Shown here: positions 55,621-64,000 of the stretch, one piece after another
How the letters are laid out: each line of letters begins with the position of its first letter
Numbering within the stretch: position 1 is the stretch's first letter
Assembly: GCF_030247195.1 (NCBI RefSeq)
Contig: NC_080671.1
Location: 83,512,370-83,576,369, forward strand
Origin: Topomyia yanbarensis
Taxonomy: Eukaryota > Arthropoda > Insecta > Diptera > Culicidae
DNA: 64,000 bases
Reading direction: 5' to 3'
The notes under the pieces: generated by a model
What the model was told of the DNA's origin: nothing
Seen by the model: only the letters and a program-made list of their open reading frames with translations
The model's database searches: none
Program-made: the position numbers and the translations under genes

Positions 55621-57139
55621 AATAGGTGTGTACTGCTTTAATGTTGGGTTGAATTTCATTTGTTAATTATGTTGTAGGGATTTGGGTTCCAAATAAATAG
55701 CCGTTTCGATGACATTCGGAATGAAGCGCTGTGATTTTATAGAAAGCTGTGTGATTAGTTGAAATCTGTTCCAACGCACCAAAAGATATAATTATACCTT
55801 ACTCATAATGTGTGCATTGAAAATGCCATATTTTCATATAGTTCATTTGCGCTGATCCTCTGAACTCTTAATAAATTCGTTGTTCTCACGTTACTTTTTT
55901 AGAAGGTGCGTACTGTTTCTATGCAGTTGTAGCTAAAACTGCATAGAAACAAAATTAGTTGGGTTAGTATTTGTTCAATTTACGATTTTCACCCGGGTTG
56001 AAGACATGAGTTAAACTGTTTCGGATGGTTTACAAAGGAACACACACCCTTGAAATATTATTCATTCGCGGACTCAGAGAAAATCGATTGAAAAAGGTAT
56101 TCCGGTAGATCCAAAATTTTCAGAGACTCAAAAATACAACAAAATAATTCAAAAAAAAAAATAGCGAAATCATCTCGTTGCTTGCGTAGAGCAAAGGCAT
56201 TAATCTCCGAATAACATGGAGAACGTGCCAATCGAGTCAATATATTCTAAAGGGAACATTGTCATGAAAATACAGCAACTTAAGCCGGAGGTATTCCGGT
56301 TCAGGAAAATGGTGTTTTGGTAACGTTCCTGCAGGAGGTTAAGGACAACCCAAAAGCACTAGACGGCGGCGCTTGGAATTATGAAAGCATGAATATGATG
56401 ACCGTACAATTCGTAGTTGCTACTCCGTGATATACCAGAGCGAGCGAAGTTGCACAGAGAATCAACACATGGAGCCTGGCAGTAACTATTCATTTTTAAT
56501 GTACACGTTTCATGATTTTTATATCATCGGGAAAGGAAAGGAATGCTAAAGTAACAAACGTTATTATGGAGACAGTGTATACCTCTGAATCACCACGTTT
56601 GCCACGGGAAGGAGTTTTCGTTAGTGAGAAGGAGAAAGAGTTCTACAAATCTAGACAAGCGATAAGATCAATGCAGAAGTGTAATCATGTGTTTATTGCT
56701 CTGGGCAGCCGGCTGCCGAATTTTTTTAATAGATTTAACGTTTGTAGAGTCAATTTGGGAACTCTTAGTTTGTAAAAAAAAGGAAACTTCAACTGCAGTT
56801 GGCATTCGGGAGAATTTTTTTTAAAGCCCAGATTTTTTTTCAAGAAGATCCTGAAAAACAATTTGCTCAAGAAACTAGTTTGGGAAGACACTCCCGACCA
56901 ACTGAAACAACTACTCATACCGCCGAACTTGATTCTTCCCCGGCACTACCTTACGGCAACACTTCGTTGAGTGGTAATTTTAAGTGTATAGCACCCACAC
57001 TAATCCCAACACACCACCAGTTTTTGACCATCCACACAAGTAGGCCATTTGGTACAAGACAGTACGAGAACTAGCTGTGGATCGAGAATTAATGCTCTTC
57101 CCCTACAAGGACAATCTGGGCGGAAAACTAAATATTGTC
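55621..57139. other. No recognised gene
   Basis: AT-rich at first, more balanced from 56860. Two plus-strand frames (56512-56775 and 56799-57074) are open but match nothing I recognise. A short hairpin TTTCTATGCAG..CTGCATAGAAA lies at 55915-55950. Confidence 0.4.
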
Positions 57140-58335
57140 CAATTTATTAAGCTCTTTGTCTCCTTTGTGCCATTCAGCACCACAAATTCTTAAGCTCTTT
57201 GGCTCCCAGTCCAGTGCCATTCGGCACCGTAACTCCTTTAAGCCGTTTGGCTCCCTTCTCGTGCAGCTTAATACCACACCGACGACGGCGGATCTAGGCT
57301 AGGAAAATTCCCCGACAAGAGAAATTCTCCCGAAATCGAGCCAACCGGCCAGAAGCCGAGGTCGGTCCGGCAGTTCTGGTGGAGCAAAGCATCCGGTTCG
57401 CTGATCACCCGACGACCCGCAACTAGTGGTATCTCGTCGCGATCTACTCAATCTAGTCCCCCACCGGTGAATCTAGCAAACGTTGACGGGGAGTTCCCCG
57501 GCGGAAGAAGCTCGTCCGATACCGGTTCTTCTTCTGTTTTCGCTATATTTCTTCTCTTTGGTCAACCGATAGGAAGTCATGGTCGGTCCGGCGATTCCAT
57601 ATTGCAGTATCAATGACGAAACACTAGATAGCAGACGTCTCGTGCTGCTTTACGACCTGACGACGTTCGGGATGGTCCTCGGTATTGTGTTCGCTACCTT
57701 CGCCGACGTTTCGTAGGCATAGTCGACGTGGTTGTTGAAGCTCTACTGGTCAACGATTATCATTTCCAATTGTTTCAGCGCACGCTGCGATGTAATCGAG
57801 CTAACAGCTCTCGATCGCGTCCATTGTCGCCGTCACCGACACCTTTATTTCTTCAAGTGTCTCACCCATCACCATTGGTGACACGTCGTCCCCGAAATCC
57901 ACGATTTTCACTTTCCTGGGCAGTCGCAGTATCAAGTCCCCATTGTACATTCCAATCCAGAGAGTTGGACCGAGAATGGAGACCCGAGGAACACCCGCTG
58001 TGAATCGCATTGACTTCTGCCCATCGTTCGCCTTGTATAGCAGTTCTTCAGAATCTTGCAAAAATAGTCGGGGATCCTTATTCTGTGCCGCGCTGTGACG
58101 ATGGCTTCACAGCTAGCATTGTTAAACGCATTCTTCACACCTTGAGCACAGCGCAGTATCGATCTCCTCTTTTTTCTGTTTAGAAACCTTCTCAGCACTC
58201 TCGAGCATTATCCGAATTGTCTTCACTGTAGCTACTCCTAACCCTCCATGTATTTCGTCAGCCTGTGAAGGATGATTCTTTCCAGGAGTTTTCCGAGTGT
58301 ATCCAATAGGTATATAGGCCTATACGAGTCCAGAT
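57140..58335 (-). pseudogene. Older R1-like LINE, 3' part (RT, thumb, 3' UTR)
   Basis: Minus strand: SYRPIYLLDTLGKLLERIIL, RCAQGVKNAFNNASCEAIV, AGVPRVSILGPTLWIGMYN (Q of the PQG motif changed to R), KVKIVDFGDD (catalytic region; FADD altered to FGDD), then FNNHVDYAYETSAKVANTI and RRLLSSVSSLILQYG, with shifts and stops. Below 57580 a 3' UTR carries CCGGGGAACTCCCC and repeated GAGCCAAACGGCTTAA-like words. The reading is cut exactly at the R1-B insertion and continues at 61904. Related to copy C at 41.4-43.4 kb. Confidence 0.8.
58323..58335. repeat. TSD of R1-B, left (TACGAGTCCAGAT)
   Basis: Pairs with TACGAGACCAGAT at 61891-61903, one mismatch in 13. Both copies encode the L-V/D-S-Y point of the split older LINE. 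Confidence 0.85.
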
Positions 58336-61187
58336 TTAACCATTGTGCAGCAGCCCAACAGCTGTTGTGGCAGTCGGTCTCGAAGTCGAGGACAGATGTC
58401 GCCCTCCTATCCGACCCGTAAAACATCGCTGCCGGCAACGGCAATTGGGTGTCGGGCGGGTCTGGGATGGTGGCAATCTGTACAACGGGACGGTTCCCGG
58501 TTCAAGAGGTAATACACTTCTCCACCGAGGGTGTTGCGATTGCCAAGATCACTGGTGTGCTCTATTGCAGCTGCTACGCTCCACCAAGGTGGCCAATAGA
58601 ACAGTTCAACCAGATGATCGACAGGCTCTCGTCGGACCTAGTGGGCCGGAAACCGGTAGTCATGGCGAGACTTTAACGCTTGGGCAGTGGAGTGGGGCAG
58701 CCGCTGTACAAATAGCAGGGGTCAAGCGCTAATGGAGGCGCTTGCGAAACTCGATACTCTGCTAGCTAATAATGGCTCCGCTAGTACATTCCGTAGAAAC
58801 GGGGTGGAGGCGTGGATTGACGTAACATTTGCCAGCCCGAGTCTGGCTCCAGGCATGGAATGGAGGGTAGACGCGGGCTACACCCATAGCAATCATTCAG
58901 CAATTCACTTTAGGATCAACTATGGTGTGCAGCATCCGAGGGCGGGAGATCCCTGTCAGATACGCGGGTGGAAGTCTTCGACATCTAAACTTTCACCTGG
59001 GACTGGAGGCCAACACCGACAGTCTAAGCGGGGATGCGCTGGTAGCCGTTCTATCACGCGCGTACGACGCCACTATGCCGAGGAAAACCCTGCCAAGAAA
59101 CGGTAGATGCCCGGTATACTGGTGGAGTGCCGAGATTGCAGCTCTACGATCAGCCTGCCTCAAAGCTAGACGTAGGATGCAAAGAGCCCGCACCGAGGAT
59201 GCAAGAGAGAACCGCCGTGAAGTGTTTCGAGCTGCGAAATTGGCCCTTAACAAAGCTATTAAAAGCAGCAAGAGAGCGTGTTTCGACAACCTGTGTGAGA
59301 GTGCCAACGCGAATACGTGGGGTGACGCCTACAGAATCGTGATGGCCAAGACCAAAGCGGACTCTTCACCCCCAGAACGGTCTCCGGATCGGTTGGCGAC
59401 GATTATCGAAGTACTCTTCCCGTCTCGAGCCACAAGCCCCTGGCCACCTGCACCACGAGACAGTGCGGGCGCGGCCGAAATGGTGGCTCCGGTGACGAAT
59501 GAAGAACTACTCGCAGTGGCTAATTCCCTAGCAATGAACAAAGCTCCAGGGCGGGATGGAGTTCCAAACAGCGCTCTCAAGATAGCGATCATAGCGAACC
59601 CGAACATGTTCAGGCTAGCTATGCAGAGATGCCTTGACGGGTGCCGAAGCCCGGGAAGCCGCCAGGCAACCCATCGGCGTACAGACTAATCTGTCTGATC
59701 GATACGACTGGCAAATTGCTTGAGAGGATCATCCTCAACAGGCTAACCCCGTACTCAGAAGGTACGGACGACCTGTCAAGCGACCAGTTTGGCTTCCGGA
59801 AGGGTAAGTCCACGATGGACGCTATCAACTCAGTGATAAAGACTGCCGAGATAGCGATCCATCGAAAAAGGCGAGGCATTCGATACTGTGCGTTAGTGAC
59901 ACTTGACGTGAAGAATGCATTCAACAGCGCAAGCTGGGATGCCATCGCGCTCTCGTTACACCGGCTTAGCCTACCGGTGGGTCTGTACGGGATCCTGGAA
60001 AGCTACTTCCAGAACCGCGTACTGCTATACGAGACCGATGCCGTTCAGAAAAGGGTTCCTATTACCGCCGGAGTCCCGCAGGGCTCGATCCTAGACCCGG
60101 TGCTATGGAACCTCATGTATGACGGGGTTCTGAGACTGAAGTTTCCTCCTGGGGTCAAGATCGACGACGTAACCTAGGAGGTCTATGGGGAGTCAATCCC
60201 TGAGGTAGAGCTAACTGCAGAACATGCGATCAACACAGTGGAGGAATGGAGGAGCGCGAGAAGTCTGGAGCTCGCTCAGCATAAGACGGAGGTAGTTATC
60301 GTCAACAACCGCAAGTCGGCACAACATGCAGTTATCCATGTGGGAGAAGTCGTGATCACCTCACAGCGGAGTCTGAAGTCTCTCGGAGTCATTATAGACG
60401 ACAAGCTGACCTTCGTCAGCCATGTCGACTATACGTGCAAGAGAGCGTCGACTGCTGTGGCGGCTCTATCGAGAATGATGTCCAACAGCTCAAAGGTGTG
60501 CGCCAGTAGACGTAGGTTACTGGCAGGCGTTGTCGTATCTATCCTCAGGCATGGCGGCTCGTCATAGTCAAGAGCACTGAGGGTAACCAGTTACCAGACA
60601 CTGGAGAGCACCTACCGCGTGATGTGCCTCAGAGTGATATCTGCCTACCACACGATGCATCCTGCGTGATAGCGAACATGATGCCAGTCGGGCTGGTCAT
60701 CCGGGACGATGAGGAGTGCTTCGAGCTACGTGGAAATTGAGGAGCCCGTGAGCGCACCAGGGTGGCAGTGTGAGTGGGATAACTCCTCGAAAAGTAGGTG
60801 GACCCACCGGCTGATATCTAACATATCGAGCTGGGTGGGAAGACCCCATATGGAAGTTCACTTCCATCTGACACAATTCCTGTCAGGAAGTGGCTGCTTC
60901 CGACAGTACCTCCACAGGTTCGGGCACGCGGAGGTCCTCGCTTGCCCTGACAGCCCAGGTGTAGACGAAACTGCTGAACACATACTGTTCGTATGTCATC
61001 GGTTCGACGTCGAAAGAAGAGCAATGCTTGACGTCTGTGGCTGGGACACAACCCCTGATACCCTTATTCAGCGGATGTGTCAATCGGTGGAAAGTGGAAT
61101 GCAGTCTCGACTACAACCACCTAGATTGCCTGTAGGCTACAGGGAATTTGGCGCACCGAGCAACAAACGGCGGGCACGACTAACTAG
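58336..61187 (+). pseudogene. R1-B ORF2: AP endonuclease, RT, C-terminal CCHC
   Basis: Endonuclease: DVALLSDP, GVLYCSCYAPPRWPIEQFNQ, a damaged GDFN block (VMARL plus a frameshift near 58675) and YTHSNHSAIHF. Linker: PVYWWSAEIAALRSACLKAR. RT: MNKAPGRDGVPNSALK, then a 43-bp deletion at about 59646 that removes the block before KPGKPPG, QFGFRKGKSTMDAI, LVTLDVKNAFNSASW and AGVPQGSILDPVLWNL. A 12-bp deletion near 60161 deletes the first half of the FADD catalytic motif, and a TAG follows at 60175. The C terminus shows SHVDYTCKRAS and CPDSPGVDETAEHILFVC (second Cys of the finger replaced by Ser). Thoroughly inactive. Confidence 0.9.
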
Positions 61188-61437
61188 TGATTGGTTAGTT
61201 GGATCGAAAAAGGCCAAGCGCAGAAAAGTGAATGAATGGTCTGTTCATGATGAGGCAGGTTTGGCGCAGCAACTGGCAACCGCGTAAGGGGTAAACCCAG
61301 CCACCCCGAAGCAAGGCAGAAGAGCGAGTGTATAGGCGTATGTGGACTGCCTCATGCCAAGATGGGAGGGTCGTAGCGTAGTATATTGGGACCTAGCTCG
61401 ATGCCTCGTGGTGTGGCAGAGGAGTGAAGGGTGAACA

Positions 61438-61640
61438 TCCAAGTCAGCCTCACACGCTATGTTAAGGGAGAGCACAAAAGTCAGCCTCACAAAAGTAAGC
61501 CTAGCAAAGGTATGAAAAAGGTGAGCACACAAGTCAGCCTCGCTAGGTACGAAAAAGGTGAGCACAAAAGTAAGCCTCATGTGGAGTGTAAGAGAGTGAA
61601 TCAGGGTGTGACAGAGAGAGTACCCAAGTAAGTCTCATAC
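61438..61640 (+). repeat. Tandem repeats in the R1-B 3' UTR
   Basis: GTGAGCACAAAAGTCAGCCT-like units repeat with a spacing near 37 bp and some irregular copies. This is the reverse complement of the R1-A array. Confidence 0.85.
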
Positions 61641-61890
61641 AAGATGTACGAACGCGTGAGCGAGAGTGAGTGAGTACATCAAGTACAGCCATCCCCCCAG
61701 AAGTAATACCGAGAGGTAGTCCCTGGGGGAACAATGGCGGTGCCCAATGGAGTTTAGTCGGTATTACCTAGTCATGGCGGCGTCACCATGAGAGCCCGAC
61801 ACTCCAGTACACCCCGTGTGGTAGCTTGGCATCTACTAATAAGACGTGTACTGGGTTTGTACGTAAATTGTATTCTCCATTGTAAAAAAA

Positions 61891-61903
61891 TACGAGACCA
61901 GAT
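61891..61903. repeat. TSD of R1-B, right (TACGAGACCAGAT)
   Basis: Pairs with 58323-58335. Confidence 0.85.
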
Positions 61904-63062
61904 CGCCTGATGGCCTCCCTGGTTTTAGCTGCAACACCAGCTTCTGTACCTTCCATATTTCTTCATATAGAGACTTCTGCAGCACCATCTTGAATATGCC
62001 AGGGTTGTAGTTTTCAGTGCCAAGGTTGGTATTCCATCCGAACCGGGGGTTTTCTTTGATTTTAGTCACATCGACGCTTCTTTGAGCTCGTCATTAGTCG
62101 CTTGCCATTCGGCTGTATTACCTCATTCTACATCGCCGTACGGTGTCGGTGACCAGGTAGTCGAATCGTGCTTCGGGTAGAGATACTCAACAATTATCTT
62201 CAGTTTATGCGGGCACATTCCAGCTGGAGTAGTCATCGCGACTTGGTACGCGACCTCCCCAGGTATTGGCGTCTACTTCTCGGCACATTTCCTTGCGGTA
62301 ATCTGACTTGCTAAGCTTGATCTCCCGTTTTAGAGCGGTCCTTCCTTACAGAAACACACCGCCTTGTGCTCCTCTCTATCTGGCTTCAATCATGTTCTCT
62401 GAGTTCGCTTTCTAGCTCTGAAGTAAGCAACGCGTACTGATCGTCCTATTCCTTCACTAAGCTGGACGACGCCTACAAAGTGACTCCAGTTTTCACGGAA
62501 TTTTGGCGTCAGAATCAATCTTTCTTGTTAGATCAACGGTCTCGATTCCGCTATCCGGTGGAAGTGCCTCAGCAAAGAGGTATTTCCTGAAGGCTTTCGT
62601 CCTCCATTTTCGTTCGCCGATCATCCTTCTCATGGCTGTAGCAGGGTTTCGTTGACCGATACGGTAACGAATCGCTTGCTGGTAGCTATGAGTATACTTC
62701 TCGCCTATAGTCCAGTCCATGTTCGCCGTCAGTGAAGGACTGCTGAATGTGACGTCGATGATAGATTCCCTCCCTTCTCTCCAATAACGGAACTTTCATG
62801 GCACAATCGTACGTCTAACTGCGCTAGAGTGTGCTGCAGGATACACCCCCTTGTGTTGGTTACTCTACTGCCCCACTCCACAGTCCAGGTATTGAAATCA
62901 CCACCATTGACTCAACTGCTTGGTTAACTGTTTCAGCATTAGGCTGAACTGCTCCACTGTACACCTAGGAGGTGCGTAACAACTGCAAAAAAGACGCCGT
63001 TGACTTTGGCGATCACGAAGCCTTCGTATGAGCGCTCTACAACTTCTTGAACAGGGAATCTA
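61904..63062 (-). pseudogene. Older R1-like LINE, 5' part (endonuclease to RT start)
   Basis: Minus strand from 63062: GRFPVQEVVERSYEGFVIAK and VNGVFFAVVTHLL (endonuclease), EWTVD-like residues near 62880, MDWTIGEKYTHSYQQAIRYR, GERKWRTKAFRKYLFAEALP, then NPGIFKMVLQKSLYEEIWKV and QKLVLQLKPGRPSGDLVSY, where R1-B interrupts it. Stops and frameshifts are frequent. Together with 57140-58335 it forms one element. It is 5' truncated at 63062, where a CR1-like ORF begins. Confidence 0.75.
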
Positions 63063-63770
63063 CCCTTAACTCCTAGTATCATGATCTCATCAACTGCGTT
63101 AGCATCTTCGAGGATAGTAAAAACTGAGCTGCCTGCGATGTGCTTCAACATATTCGCTATCACGAGCGCGGTCGGGTGAAACATACAACGCTCACAAGTA
63201 CAACTTACGGTCGCCATGCTCGATAATCGTCCAAACCTGCTCTAGGCAAGCCCAAGAAATATTCTCGACAATTTTTGCCTTCAAACTGGTATTAACTGCT
63301 ACTAATACGCCGCCGCCGTTGGATTTTCGGCTATTGCTAGGGCTTCGGTCGCAACGAAACACCTCGTATCTAGTACCGAACACCTGACTGGAAAGTGTGT
63401 CATCATTCAACCAGGTTTCGACGAAGACAATGATGTCAAAATTCTTATCGAATATGGCAAGGCGGTATTGCTCGGCGAGTGGGTTGATACCACCAACATT
63501 TTGGTAGTATAACAGCAGCTTATCCCGTCGTTGACCAAGGCTGTAAATCGAAGAGCTTTGAGGCAAAGAAGAGCCTACAGATGCATTGTACTTGCCTGAG
63601 GTAGGTTTGCGGATCACCCCTCGTCCCAACTCCACCACAGGACCGGGACGGCTGCTGGTCGCTGGCAGGAATGGCTGGACTGTGATGGGGGGACTAAGGG
63701 CTTCCTCACGACTGCCGGCAAATGTGCCTCCCGCTAACCGAAGAGACGAGATTACGGGGGATGTATGCAA
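63063..63770 (-). pseudogene. CR1-like LINE ORF2, endonuclease N-terminal part
   Basis: A minus-strand frame with a Pro/Ser-rich leader, then LLLYYQNVGGINPLAEQYRL, DIIVFVETWLNDDTLSSQVF, YEVFRCDRSPSNSRKSNGGG and VLVAVNTSLKAKIVENI. YQNV and ETWL are the Asn and Glu motifs of an AP endonuclease. After KLYL a TGA interrupts LYVSPDRARDSEYVEAHRRQ, and the last recognisable residues are VDEIMILGV near 63065. There the R1-like sequence begins. The clade call (CR1-like, Jockey superfamily) is tentative. No RT part was found in the window. Confidence 0.7.
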
Positions 63771-64000
63771 TATAGCTGGACTAGGTACCTCACGTAAATA
63801 GGTGCGGTTCGCTGGCAGGAAGAGCGCTGATGCTGGTGCTGATACGACGTAATTAACGGAGAACTGGAATCGGGGAACATTTCAGCGCTTGAATTATTCT
63901 GAATGGATGGGTACTTGCCGTAGTAGGAAGTTTGGTAGACCCTTTCTCCACTCCCGCTCACAGGACCGGGACGACTGGTGAACGTTGGCTGCAGTAGCTG
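63771..64000 (-). other. Region upstream of the CR1-like ORF
   Basis: A CACAGGACCGGGACG.CTG segment at 63959-63978 resembles one at 63637-63656, as do GTTCGCTGGCAGGAA-type words near 63659 and 63810. This suggests a partial duplication of about 320 bp within the CR1-like element. It continues beyond the window. Confidence 0.45.

Larger units (their letters stand above)
58336..61890 (+). mobile_element. R1-clade non-LTR retrotransposon, copy R1-B
   Basis: A plus-strand copy of about 3.56 kb beginning at the ORF2 codons LNHCAAAQQLLWQS and ending in an A7 tail. It has the same domain order and 3' UTR array as R1-A. It is inserted into an older minus-strand R1-like element with a 13-bp TSD. It is 5' truncated near the ORF2 start, within about 15 bp of the truncation point of R1-A. 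Confidence 0.92.

Noticed and set aside
1..64000. CRISPR arrays, operons, bacterial ribosome-binding sites
   Set aside because: The sequence is eukaryotic. The tandem arrays present are transposon 3' UTR units, microsatellites or motif clusters without spacer structure.
1..64000. Endogenous viral elements
   Set aside because: No frame resembled viral capsid, glycoprotein or polymerase domains. All RT-like frames carry LINE motifs and context.

Overview
The window looks like a repeat-dominated piece of an insect genome, most likely a culicine mosquito (Aedes-type). The reasons are an AT-rich background, many non-LTR retrotransposons of the I, R1, RTE and CR1-like kinds, mariner and hAT debris, tRNA-headed SINEs, and interspersed modules with (AC)n tracts that end in CGGCCCTCCGGGCCTCGG and GAGAAAGGCAAA. 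I recognise no host protein-coding gene with confidence. The stretch could be intergenic or lie in a very large intron. Species is inference; the repeat structures are read directly from the sequence.

Layout. 0.3-0.8 kb: an RTE reverse-transcriptase fragment. 1.9-4.2 kb: a 5'-truncated I-clade LINE on the minus strand with a perfect 14-bp target-site duplication (TSD). 4.5-6.1 kb: compound mosquito repeats. 6.95-11.37 kb: an old plus-strand R1-like LINE split by a younger minus-strand R1 copy (R1-A). 11.38-17.72 kb: a large TIR element (family E, 4-bp TSD ATCT) holding a TATA/Inr/DPE promoter, an hAT MITE, a 2-kb T-rich tract, a mariner pseudogene and a SINE. 21.86-29.59 kb: a full-length I-clade LINE (14-bp TSD) whose ORF1 is split by a 1,560-bp foldback transposon. 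29.6-37.5 kb: MITEs, hairpins and TIR elements. 40.2-41.2 kb: a degenerate tandem repeat. 41.17-45.66 kb: a mariner containing a second family E element, which contains a SINE, which contains an R1-like LINE; the mariner also carries a TTAA-flanked hairpin MITE. 47.2-52.3 kb: three hAT-like elements, one holding an internally deleted RTE. 54.3-55.6 kb: a GC-richer patch with trinucleotide runs, the best place for host exons or regulatory DNA. 57.1-64 kb: an old minus-strand R1-like LINE split by a younger plus-strand R1 copy (R1-B) and joined to a CR1-like ORF.

How the parts relate. The LINE ORFs encode the usual retrotransposition set: nucleic-acid-binding ORF1, and ORF2 endonuclease plus reverse transcriptase, with RNase H in the I-clade. 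Every ORF2 seen is broken, although the 21.9-29.6 kb element has only one nonsense codon in ORF2 and one insertion in ORF1. The insertions can be ordered by nesting, and TSDs or an empty paralogous site support many junctions. No CRISPR array, operon or bacterial-type gene is present. No endogenous viral element was recognised.
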